From contig DHMB01000150.1 in the NCBI GenBank assembly GCA_002405565.1, forward strand, positions 1 to 13,514: 13,514 bases of DNA. Direction: 5' to 3'. This document shows, piece after piece, positions 1-6,480 of the stretch. The position numbers and the translations under genes are program-made. Origin of the DNA: Clostridiales bacterium UBA4653. Lineage in GTDB: Bacteria > Bacillota > Clostridia > Oscillospirales > CAG-272. Every line of letters begins with the position of its first letter. Position 1 is the first letter of the stretch. The notes below the pieces were generated by a model. That model ran no database searches. It had not been told where the DNA came from and saw nothing but the letters and a program-made list of their open reading frames with translations.

Positions 1-165
1 GCCGGAAAGCGGCAGGTTGACGAGAATCGCGCCGAAGCCCATCGGCAGAAGAAGCGTCGGCTCCATGTCCTTTTTTATTGCGAGGTATATCAGCACCCCG
101 CCGATTATCCACATAACGACCATTTGCCACGTTATGTTTGTAATGTTTGAAAACAATGCTCCCAT
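1..165 (-). CDS. Sodium-ion-translocating decarboxylase beta subunit, 5' part only
   Basis: The first 55 residues of a membrane protein whose remainder lies beyond the window start. The family (OadB/GcdB/MmdB) is the integral membrane subunit that couples decarboxylation of oxaloacetate, glutaconyl-CoA or methylmalonyl-CoA to sodium export. The visible part shows an N-terminal hydrophobic segment (about residues 13-30), then a charged KKDMEP stretch and the PMGFGAILVN block (41-50), which is highly characteristic of this family. The start at 165 is set by a GGAGGA ribosome site at 172-177. The gene is transcribed away from the malate/fumarate operon. Substrate cannot be read from the beta subunit. 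Given the neighbours, oxaloacetate decarboxylation or methylmalonyl-CoA decarboxylation (succinate to propionate) are the leading options. Family call is firm, substrate open. Confidence 0.88.
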   Translation of the reverse strand, partial: MGALFSNITNITWQMVVMWIIGGVLIYLAIKKDMEPTLLLPMGFGAILVNLPLSG

Positions 166-185
166 GAAATGTCCTCCGAATGTTT

Positions 186-313
186 TGTCCGGGAATTAAA
201 AAATAATGAGTAAATATTATCACATTTCTCCGTATTTTTCAAGTATGTCCCGGACAATATTTTTTTATCCGCCGGATTTATTTGAATTTTATGCAATACC
301 GGCGTCCGGGATG
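186..313. repeat. Three copies of a TGTCC-N-GGACA-like operator candidate
   Basis: One perfect palindrome, TGTCC-C-GGACA, lies at 246-256. Two imperfect copies sharing GTCC-G-GGA lie at 186-196 and 303-313. Their starts are 60 and 57 bases apart. The perfect copy sits just upstream of the -35 box of the decarboxylase promoter, and the 186-196 copy sits just downstream of its predicted start point, so together they bracket that promoter. This is the geometry of a repressor or looping operator. The cognate regulator is not in the window and I do not recognise the motif. Confidence 0.5.
214..242 (-). promoter_or_regulatory. Promoter of the decarboxylase beta-subunit gene
   Basis: On the minus strand, TTGAAA (237-242) and TAATAT (214-219) are separated by 17 bases, and TGA just before the -10 box gives an extended TGn element. 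This is a near-consensus sigma-A promoter. It would start transcription near 207, leaving a leader of about 40 bases before the gene. Confidence 0.75.
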
Positions 314-393
314 AGGAAAAATCAGTGCACAATGAACAAATTTTCCGTTTCAAAAACCTTCTCCGCGGCGGATTTTTGCGATTAAGCCCTCTG

Positions 394-420
394 CATATCG
401 ATATGTGCATAACCGATATG
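394..420. promoter_or_regulatory. Palindrome CATATCGATATG with an extra CGATATG half-site
   Basis: A perfect 12-base palindrome at 394-405 is followed by a direct repeat of CGATATG at 414-420, offset by 15 bases. The group lies just upstream of the operon's -35 box (433), centred about 60-70 bases before the predicted start point, where activators commonly bind. It does not match the Rex, CRP or FNR consensus patterns I know, so its binding protein is unassigned. Confidence 0.4.
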
Positions 421-432
421 AAAAATCAGCAA

Positions 433-461
433 TTGCATAATCGCTCGATTTATGATAGAAT
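433..461 (+). promoter_or_regulatory. Main promoter of the malate-fumarate-Hdr operon
   Basis: TTGCAT (433-438) and TAGAAT (456-461) are separated by 17 bases, a good sigma-A match. Transcription would begin near 468, only about 26 bases before the first start codon. I see no comparable promoter in the short gaps inside the operon, so this one probably drives all twelve genes. Confidence 0.7.
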
Positions 462-479
462 GTGTAAAACAAATATTTT

Positions 480-485
480 GGAAGG
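480..485 (+). promoter_or_regulatory. Ribosome binding site fixing the mdh start
   Basis: GGAAGG lies 8 bases before the ATG at 494. It selects this codon over an in-frame upstream ATG at 452. That upstream codon overlaps the -10 region and would add 14 residues ahead of the conserved MNKISIIGTG beginning. Confidence 0.8.
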
Positions 486-493
486 TGTTTTTT

Positions 494-1438
494 ATGAACA
501 AAATCTCAATCATCGGAACCGGAAGCGTAGGTTCCACAATCGCGTATTCCCTTGCGATACTCGGAATGGCGTCCGAAATAGTCATGATAGACATAAACAG
601 CGAGAAGGCTCTCGGCGAGGCGCTCGACATCAGACAGGGCACTCCCTTCTGCAGCCCCTGCTCCATTTATGCAGGCAGCTACCCCGATGCGGCAGGCTCG
701 AACATCGTTATCCTCACATCGGGCATTGCAAGAAAGCCCGGTCAGTCGCGCCTTGAACTCGCGCAGACAAACGTAAACATAACAAAGAGCATTATCCCCG
801 AGATAACAAAATACGCTCCCGAAGCTACGTACATAATCGTAAGCAATCCCGTTGATATTCTTACATATACATTCCATAAATTCTCCGGTCTCCCCGAAAA
901 CCGCATAATCGGCTCGGGAACGATCCTTGATACCGCACGTCTCCGCGCAAGACTCTCCGAATATTACAACATCAGCCAGAGCAACGTTCACGCTTATGTT
1001 TTCGGCGAGCACGGCGACTCCTCCTTCATTCCGTGGTCGGTTGCGAACATCTCAAACGTACCGATCTCAAAATGCAACGAGCTCATTTCCCTGCCCGGCA
1101 TGGAAAGCCCCGCTCTCGACTTTGACGAAATCGAACAGTACGTCAGAAAGTCCGGCGGCAGAGTCATCGCGCGCAAGGGCGCAACATTCTATGCGGTATC
1201 GATCTCCGTCTGCCACATCTGCAAATGCCTGCTCGCGGGAATAGACACAACGATGACCGTTTCCACAATGATGCACGGCGAATACGGCATAGACGACGTC
1301 TGCCTCAGCACTCTCAACCTCGTCGGTCACGACGGCATCCGCGGCAAGGTAAACGTACCGCTGACGGATGAAGAAACGGCAAAACTCCGCCTCAGCGCAG
1401 ACACCCTCAAGGACGTAATCAAAAATCTCAGCATCTGA
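494..1438 (+). CDS. mdh: L-lactate/malate dehydrogenase family enzyme, probably malate dehydrogenase
   Basis: A 314-residue NAD-dependent 2-hydroxyacid dehydrogenase of the LDH/MDH superfamily. The Rossmann motif GTGSVGS is at residues 8-14, with Asp33 (IDIN) favouring NAD over NADP. The active site is complete: Arg86 (substrate/transition-state Arg109 equivalent), Asp146 and Arg149 (DTARLR), and catalytic His173 in GEHGDS. Overall the sequence resembles lactate dehydrogenases. However, the specificity loop reads ARKPGQSR, with Arg80 at the position (102 in LDH numbering) that is Gln in lactate dehydrogenases and Arg in malate dehydrogenases. Thr231 keeps the LDH-like state at position 246. 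The next gene is fumarase and the operon ends in fumarate reductase, so oxaloacetate to malate is the likely in vivo reaction. Homology-based pipelines would probably call it lactate dehydrogenase. Family is certain; the malate assignment is a reasoned inference. Confidence 0.85.
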   Translation: MNKISIIGTGSVGSTIAYSLAILGMASEIVMIDINSEKALGEALDIRQGTPFCSPCSIYAGSYPDAAGSNIVILTSGIARKPGQSRLELAQTNVNITKSIIPEITKYAPEATYIIVSNPVDILTYTFHKFSGLPENRIIGSGTILDTARLRARLSEYYNISQSNVHAYVFGEHGDSSFIPWSVANISNVPISKCNELISLPGMESPALDFDEIEQYVRKSGGRVIARKGATFYAVSISVCHICKCLLAGIDTTMTVSTMMHGEYGIDDVCLSTLNLVGHDGIRGKVNVPLTDEETAKLRLSADTLKDVIKNLSI

Positions 1439-1458
1439 GAAAAGGACGGTAAATAAAG

Positions 1459-2835
1459 ATGGAATATCGCATTGAACACGACTCCATGGGCGAGGTAAAA
1501 GTCCCCGCCGACCGCCTGTGGGCAGCGCAGACGGAAAGAAGCCATGAAAACTTCAGAATAGGCGTTGACATCGAAACAATGCCGAGAGAAATAACGCACG
1601 CGTTCGGCATCCTCAAAAAGGCGGCGGCAATGGCAAACGCCGAGCTCCGCCCCGAAAAAATGACGGCGGAAAAGCTCGCTGTCATCTCGCAGGCTTGCGA
1701 CGAGGTCATCTCCGGCAGTCTCAACGATCACTTCCCGCTCGTCGTATGGCAGACGGGCTCGGGCACACAGTCCAACATGAACGCAAACGAAGTCATCGCA
1801 AACAGAGCAAACCAGCTCGCCGGAACAAAGCTCTGCCATCCGAACGATGATATAAACATGAGCCAGTCCTCAAACGACACCTTCCCGACGGCAATGCACA
1901 TCTCAGCCGTCACCGCAATAGAGGATAAGCTCCTCCCCGCCATCGAAACTCTCATCGCGACGTTCAGACGCCTCGAAGAGGAAAACGAAGGCATAGTCAA
2001 ATCCGGCAGAACACACCTTCAGGACGCAACGCCGATCAAGTTCAGCCAGGAGATTTCCGGTTGGAGATCGAGCCTTGAAAGAGACGCGGAGCTTCTCCGC
2101 ATGGCGGTAAAACCGCTTTATGAGCTCGCCCTCGGCGGAACGGCTGTCGGCACGGGACTCAACGCTCCCAAGGGCTTTGCGGAGCTCGTTGCGGCAAAGG
2201 TCGCTTCGCTTACGGGCAAGCCCTTTGTAACGGCTGAAAACAAATTCCACGCGCTCACATCGAAGGATGAGCTCGTATTCGCTCACGGCGCTATCAAAGC
2301 CACCGCCTGCGATATGATGAAAATTGCAAATGACGTCCGCTGGCTGGCTTCCGGCCCCCGCGACGGTCTCGGCGAGATACACATTCCCGAAAACGAGCCC
2401 GGCTCGTCCATAATGCCCGGAAAGGTCAACCCGACGCAGTGCGAAGCTGTGACGATGGTTGCCGTTCAGGTCATGGGCAATGACGTTGCCGTCGGCATGG
2501 CGGCTTCGCAGGGCAACTTCGAGCTGAACGTTTTCATGCCCGTCGCCGCATATAATTTCCTTCAGTCCGCCCGCCTGCTCGCGGAAGCGATAGTTTCCTT
2601 CAACGTAAACTGCGCTGTCGGCATAACGGCAAACAAGGAAAAAATGTATCACAATCTGCACAATTCCCTCATGCTCGTCACGGCGCTCAACCCTTATATC
2701 GGTTATGAAAACGCCGCAAAAACGGCAAAGAAGGCTTTCAAGGACAACATTTCGCTGAAGGAGGCCTGCGTTGAGCTCGGCTTCCTCACGGCGGAAAAAT
2801 TCGATGAGGTGTTCCATCCCGAGCAGATGGTATAA
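1459..2835 (+). CDS. fumC: Class II fumarate hydratase (fumarase)
   Basis: A 458-residue, iron-independent fumarase that interconverts malate and fumarate in the cytoplasm as a homotetramer. Its length is normal for FumC. Family blocks appear in order: GSGTQSNMNANEV (100-112), SSNDTFPTAMH (137-147), GRTHLQDATP (183-192) with catalytic His186, GGTAVGTGLN (226-235), and the superfamily signature GSSIMPGKVNPTQCE (315-329) with catalytic Ser317 plus Lys322 and Asn324. SSND and the signature loop distinguish it from argininosuccinate lyase and adenylosuccinate lyase. Aspartase is the closest alternative, but TGSGTQSNMNANEV and GRTHLQDATP fit fumarase better, as does the location between malate dehydrogenase and fumarate reductase genes. 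It starts 20 bases after mdh with AGGACGG upstream, and is co-transcribed with it. Confidence 0.95.
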   Translation: MEYRIEHDSMGEVKVPADRLWAAQTERSHENFRIGVDIETMPREITHAFGILKKAAAMANAELRPEKMTAEKLAVISQACDEVISGSLNDHFPLVVWQTGSGTQSNMNANEVIANRANQLAGTKLCHPNDDINMSQSSNDTFPTAMHISAVTAIEDKLLPAIETLIATFRRLEEENEGIVKSGRTHLQDATPIKFSQEISGWRSSLERDAELLRMAVKPLYELALGGTAVGTGLNAPKGFAELVAAKVASLTGKPFVTAENKFHALTSKDELVFAHGAIKATACDMMKIANDVRWLASGPRDGLGEIHIPENEPGSSIMPGKVNPTQCEAVTMVAVQVMGNDVAVGMAASQGNFELNVFMPVAAYNFLQSARLLAEAIVSFNVNCAVGITANKEKMYHNLHNSLMLVTALNPYIGYENAAKTAKKAFKDNISLKEACVELGFLTAEKFDEVFHPEQMV

Positions 2836-2853
2836 CACCCGACGGAGGTAAAT

Positions 2854-3660
2854 ATGAAAGTAAGTTATTTCCCCGGTTGCACTCTCAAAACAAAGGCGAA
2901 GGATCTTGATCTTTATGCCCGCAAGAGCGCGGAGGCGCTCGGTATCGAGATGTGCGAAATTGAAAACTGGCAGTGCTGCGGAGGGGTGTTCGTCTCCGCA
3001 AAGGACGAAATCGCCTCGAAGCTGTCAAGCGTTCGCGCGCTCGTCGCCGCGCGTGACTCCGGCATGCCGCTTGTCACGGTCTGCTCCGCGTGTCACAACG
3101 TCATAAAGCAGACGAACGCCGCAATGCGCACGGACGATGACTTTGCGAAAAAGGTCAACCTTTATATGTCGCAGGACAAAAATCCTTCCGAGCCTTATCA
3201 CGGCGAAACCGCAGTCTATCATTATCTTGAACTCCTGCGGGACACCGTCGGCTTTGATAAAATAAAGGAAGCCGTCAAAAAGCCGCTGACGGGAAAGAAA
3301 ATCGCCGCATATTACGGTTGCATGCTTCTCCGTCCGAACAAGGTAATGCGTTTTGACGACCCCGAAAATCCGACGCTTATGGAAAACTTTATAAGAGCGC
3401 TCGGCGCGGAGCCCGTCATCTATCCGCAGAGAAACGAATGTTGCGGCGGATACGTTGCTCTTGAAGACGCAGGACTTGCAAAGAAGAAGAGTCTTTCCGT
3501 GAGCGAAGGCGCAAAGGATCACGGCGCCGAGATGATCGTCACTGCCTGCCCGCTCTGCAAATACAATCTTGTAAAGAGCGGAAGCGAGATTCCCGTTATA
3601 TACTTTACCGAGCTTCTGGCAGAGGCGCTCGGCATAAAGGAGGATACAAATGCAGAATAA
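2854..3660 (+). CDS. hdrB: Heterodisulfide reductase subunit B-like protein (two CCG domains)
   Basis: A 268-residue soluble HdrB homologue. It has two complete cysteine-rich CCG domains: Cys9, Cys41-Cys42, Cys77, Cys80 and Cys156, Cys196-Cys197, Cys232, Cys235. In methanogen HdrB these domains hold two non-cubane [4Fe-4S] clusters that reduce the CoM-CoB heterodisulfide. No cluster ligand is missing, so the protein should be redox active. A bacterium of this kind should lack CoM and CoB, so the electron acceptor must differ. The fumarate reductase genes further along the operon are the obvious candidate route. A strong GGAGG (2844-2848) precedes the start 18 bases after fumC. It is the first gene of the hdrBCA-flx block. 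Family assignment is firm; acceptor is inferred. Confidence 0.9.
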   Translation: MKVSYFPGCTLKTKAKDLDLYARKSAEALGIEMCEIENWQCCGGVFVSAKDEIASKLSSVRALVAARDSGMPLVTVCSACHNVIKQTNAAMRTDDDFAKKVNLYMSQDKNPSEPYHGETAVYHYLELLRDTVGFDKIKEAVKKPLTGKKIAAYYGCMLLRPNKVMRFDDPENPTLMENFIRALGAEPVIYPQRNECCGGYVALEDAGLAKKKSLSVSEGAKDHGAEMIVTACPLCKYNLVKSGSEIPVIYFTELLAEALGIKEDTNAE

Positions 3661-4042
3661 AAAAGAGCTTGTGCGCGAACAGGTTCTCCGCATGAGCGGC
3701 GTAAACCCGAAAAAGTGTATGCGCTGCGGTAAATGCTCGGCAACCTGCCCGTCGTATGACGAAATGGAATATCATCCTCATCAGTTTGTCTATATGGTCG
3801 AAAACGGCGATATCGAAACGCTGATGAATTCCCCTTCCGTTTATAAATGTCTTTCCTGCTTTGCCTGCGTCGACCGTTGCCCGAGAGACGTTGAACCCGC
3901 AAAGCTGATTGAGGCGCTTCGCCTCTGCGTCATCCGCGAGAAGGACAAAAATCACATGACGGCGGACGACATTCCGTCGCTCATAGACGAGGATATGCCC
4001 CAGCAGGCAATCGTCAGCGCTATGAGAAAATATTCAAAATAA
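3650..4042 (+). CDS. hdrC: Heterodisulfide reductase subunit C-like ferredoxin protein
   Basis: A 130-residue small iron-sulfur protein with two CxxCxxCxxxCP sites: Cys23/26/29/33 and Cys67/70/73/77. It matches soluble HdrC, which carries electrons between the HdrA flavin and HdrB. The start overlaps the end of hdrB by 11 bases, with AAAGGAGG at 3636-3643 inside hdrB, so the two are translationally coupled as expected for a tight HdrBC pair. The region after residue 95 is polar and carries no motif I recognise. Length and cysteine spacing are normal for HdrC. Confidence 0.9.
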   Translation: MQNKKELVREQVLRMSGVNPKKCMRCGKCSATCPSYDEMEYHPHQFVYMVENGDIETLMNSPSVYKCLSCFACVDRCPRDVEPAKLIEALRLCVIREKDKNHMTADDIPSLIDEDMPQQAIVSAMRKYSK

Positions 4043-4060
4043 GAGAGGAGAAAACGATAA

Positions 4061-6055
4061 ATGCAGAGAATCGGAGTTTTTGTCTGCCATTGCGGCACTA
4101 ACATTGCCGGCACGGTGGACGTCAAAGCCGTGGCAGAAGCGCTGAAAAACGAACAGGGCGTTGTTTTCTCCACGGATTATCAGTATATGTGTTCCCAGTC
4201 GGGACAGAACATAATAAAGGAAGCAATCGCAGAGCACCATCTGACGGGTATCGTCGTCTGCTCATGCTCGCCCCGTATGCACGAGGCAACCTTCCGTAAA
4301 ACGGCGGCAGCCGCAGGACTCAACCCCTATATGGTTGAGATTGCAAACATACGCGAGCAGTGCTCATGGGTACATAAGGATATGCCGACGGGAACCGAAA
4401 AGGCAATCATCCTTGCAAAGGCGGCTGTGGCAAAGGTCAACCTCAACGCTCCGCTGACTCCCGGAGAAAGCCCCGTCACCAAGCGTGCGCTTGTCATCGG
4501 CGGCGGTATCGCAGGCATACAGACGGCGCTTGACATTGCCGACGCGGGCTTCCCCGTCGACATTGTCGAAACAAAGCCGACAATCGGCGGCAAGATGGCT
4601 CAGCTTGATAAAACCTTCCCGACCCTTGACTGTGCGGCTTGTATTCTCACACCGAAAATGGTTGACGTTGCGCAGAATGAGAAGATACGCATTTTCTCAT
4701 ATTCCGAGGTTACGGACGTAAAGGGCTTTGTCGGCAATTTTGATGTAACAATCAAGCGCCGCGCGCGTTACGTAAAAGAGGATGTCTGCACGGGTTGCGG
4801 ACTCTGCACGGAGAAATGCCCGCAGAAGAAGGTTCCGAACGAATTCAACCTCGGCATGGACAATCGCCATGCAATCTATATTCCCTTTGCGCAGGCTGTG
4901 CCGAAGGTCGCAACAATCGACCCCAATTACTGCACAATGCTTAAAACCGGCAAGTGCGGCGTATGCTCCAAGGTATGCTCCGCAGGCGCAATCGACTATA
5001 ACGCAAAGGACGAATTCATTGAAGAAAAATACGGCGCAATCGTCGTCGCAACGGGCTTCAACCCCATTTCAATGGAAAAATTCGACGAGTTCGCATATTC
5101 GCAGTCAAAGGACGTCATCACCTCGCTTGAGCTCGAACGTCTGATGAACGCCGCAGGCCCCACAGGCGGAACGCTTCTCCGCCCGTCCGACGGCAAGCAC
5201 CCGCATACGATCGTTTTCGTTCAGTGCGTCGGTTCGCGTTGCGCGGCTTGCTCCGAAAAGGGCAAGGAATACTGCTCGAAGATATGCTGTATGTACACGG
5301 CAAAGCATGCCATGCTCATACGCGACAAATATCCCGATACGGACGTATACGTTTTCTATATCGACGTCCGTACGCCAGGCAAGAATTTTGATGAATTCTA
5401 TCGCCGCGCCGTTGAAGAATACGGCGTACATTATATAAAAGGTATGGTCGGCAAGGTCTGTCCGGACGGCGACAAGCTGAAGGTTCAGGCTTCAGACCTT
5501 ATCTACGGAAAACAGCTCCATATCGACGCCGACCTCGTCGTTCTTGCGGCGGCTATTGAGCCCGATAAATCCGCAAGACATCTGGCGACTCTCCTCACGG
5601 CGAGCATGGACACAAACGACTTCTTCACGGAGGCTCATCCCAAGCTCCGTCCCGTTGAAAGTCCGACAGCGGGCGTGTTCCTCTCCGGAACATGTCAGGG
5701 CCCGAAGGACATTCCGGAAACGGTCGCTCAGGCAGGAGCCGCGGCTTCAAAGGTCATCGGACTTCTCTGCAAAGACAAGCTGACAGGTAACCCCTGCGTC
5801 GCTCATCCGGACGAGATGATGTGCAACGGTTGCTCGACATGCGAAAAGGTCTGCCCTTACGGTGCGATTTCGTATGTCAGCAAGGAATTCCGCATGCCGG
5901 ACAGAACAACGAAGGTTCGCCGCGTTGCGACGGTAAACGAGGCGGTCTGCCAGGGCTGCGGCGCGTGCACGGTCGCTTGTATGTCGGGTGCAATGGATCT
6001 GAGAGGCTTCTCAAGCAAACAAATCATGGCGGAGGTTGACGCAATATGCAAGTAA
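4061..6055 (+). CDS. hdrA: Heterodisulfide reductase subunit A, candidate electron-bifurcating flavoprotein
   Basis: A 664-residue HdrA, about the usual size. The N-terminal domain begins with IGVFVCHCGTNIAG. Cysteines at 291, 299, 302 and 306 and at 243/246/249/253 form internal cluster sites. The FAD domain has GGGIAG at 147-152, the TIGGKMAQLDKTFPTLDCAAC region (174-194) typical of HdrA, and the VQCVGSRC block (387-394). The C-terminal part carries two ferredoxin sites, Cys588/591/594/598 and Cys630/633/636/640. In characterised HdrABC complexes, HdrA FAD is where an electron pair is split between ferredoxin and HdrB. No selenocysteine codon interrupts the gene. GAGAGGAG (4043-4050) precedes the start, and the 3' end overlaps the next gene by 10 bases. 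Bifurcation here is inferred from family knowledge. Confidence 0.93.
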   Translation: MQRIGVFVCHCGTNIAGTVDVKAVAEALKNEQGVVFSTDYQYMCSQSGQNIIKEAIAEHHLTGIVVCSCSPRMHEATFRKTAAAAGLNPYMVEIANIREQCSWVHKDMPTGTEKAIILAKAAVAKVNLNAPLTPGESPVTKRALVIGGGIAGIQTALDIADAGFPVDIVETKPTIGGKMAQLDKTFPTLDCAACILTPKMVDVAQNEKIRIFSYSEVTDVKGFVGNFDVTIKRRARYVKEDVCTGCGLCTEKCPQKKVPNEFNLGMDNRHAIYIPFAQAVPKVATIDPNYCTMLKTGKCGVCSKVCSAGAIDYNAKDEFIEEKYGAIVVATGFNPISMEKFDEFAYSQSKDVITSLELERLMNAAGPTGGTLLRPSDGKHPHTIVFVQCVGSRCAACSEKGKEYCSKICCMYTAKHAMLIRDKYPDTDVYVFYIDVRTPGKNFDEFYRRAVEEYGVHYIKGMVGKVCPDGDKLKVQASDLIYGKQLHIDADLVVLAAAIEPDKSARHLATLLTASMDTNDFFTEAHPKLRPVESPTAGVFLSGTCQGPKDIPETVAQAGAAASKVIGLLCKDKLTGNPCVAHPDEMMCNGCSTCEKVCPYGAISYVSKEFRMPDRTTKVRRVATVNEAVCQGCGACTVACMSGAMDLRGFSSKQIMAEVDAICK

Positions 6056-6480
6056 ACGAATATAAGCCCCTTATCGTGGCGTTCTGCTGTAACTGGTGCT
6101 CATATGCGGGAGCAGACCTTGCGGGAAATAACCGCCTGAATTACCCCGCCGATGTCAAGATCATCCGTGTTCCCTGCTCATGCAGAGTAAACCCGATGTT
6201 CATTCTCCGCGCTTTTCAGAGAGGCGCGGACGGAGTCATAATCTGCGGTTGCCACCCCGGCGACTGCCATTACACCTCCGGTAACTATTACACCCGCAGA
6301 CGTATGTCTCTGCTCTTCTCCATGCTCGATTACCTCGGCATTGAAAGAGAGAGAACAAGAGTTGAATGGGTATCCGCGGCGGAAGGCGCAAAATTCGCCG
6401 CAACAATGAACGATTTTGCGGAAAAAGTCGCCGCACTCGGCGAAAACAAGAGATTGGAGGACTTAAGATGCAAGAAATAA
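6046..6480 (+). CDS. flxD: MvhD/FlxD-type iron-sulfur electron-transfer protein
   Basis: A 144-residue protein of the MvhD family, which bridges an electron-donating enzyme to HdrA through a [2Fe-2S] cluster. The diagnostic FCCNWCSYAGADLAG is at residues 13-27, with further cysteines in PCSCRV (43-48) and GCHPGDCHY (68-76). In methanogens the donor is the Mvh hydrogenase. No hydrogenase gene is present here and the following genes are Flx-like, so the donor is probably an NADH dehydrogenase module, as proposed for FlxABCD-HdrABC. GGAGG at 6031-6035 lies inside hdrA, and the start overlaps hdrA by 10 bases. In some organisms this domain is fused to HdrA. Here it is separate but coupled. Confidence 0.9.
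   Translation: MQVNEYKPLIVAFCCNWCSYAGADLAGNNRLNYPADVKIIRVPCSCRVNPMFILRAFQRGADGVIICGCHPGDCHYTSGNYYTRRRMSLLFSMLDYLGIERERTRVEWVSAAEGAKFAATMNDFAEKVAALGENKRLEDLRCKK
6456..6460 (+). promoter_or_regulatory. Ribosome binding site fixing the start at 6468
   Basis: GGAGG lies 7 bases before the ATG at 6468. It decides against an in-frame ATG at 6366, which would add 34 arginine-rich residues encoded entirely inside the upstream gene in another frame. Confidence 0.85.

Larger units (their letters stand above)
166..493. other. Divergent intergenic control region
   Basis: This 328-base gap separates the minus-strand decarboxylase gene from the plus-strand operon. It is more AT-rich than its surroundings and holds no convincing gene. 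It contains one promoter for each direction, three TGTCC-N-GGACA-like sites (186-196, 246-256, 303-313), a short palindrome ATCCG-C-CGGAT (267-277), and the perfect palindrome CATATCGATATG (394-405). Open frames crossing it have no ribosome sites or recognisable protein features and run into the coding sequence of neighbours in other frames. Both inferred leaders are short, so I see no room for a riboswitch. Confidence 0.7.

Noticed and set aside
132..410. Small open frame on the minus strand across the divergent control region
   Set aside because: It has no good ribosome site, overlaps the start of the decarboxylase gene in another frame, and covers promoter elements and palindromes.
452..493. 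Upstream extension of the dehydrogenase by 14 residues
   Set aside because: The codon at 452 overlaps the -10 region of the promoter. GGAAGG and the conserved N terminus support the start at 494.
325..756. Plus-strand open frame entering the mdh gene in another frame
   Set aside because: It has no ribosome site, its predicted message start lies downstream of its first codon, and it overlaps the well-supported dehydrogenase.
1903..2838. Open frame of 311 codons on the minus strand opposite fumC
   Set aside because: It is a shadow of the fumarase coding sequence, caused by its codon bias. The fumarase translation has every expected motif and no minus-strand promoter is seen.
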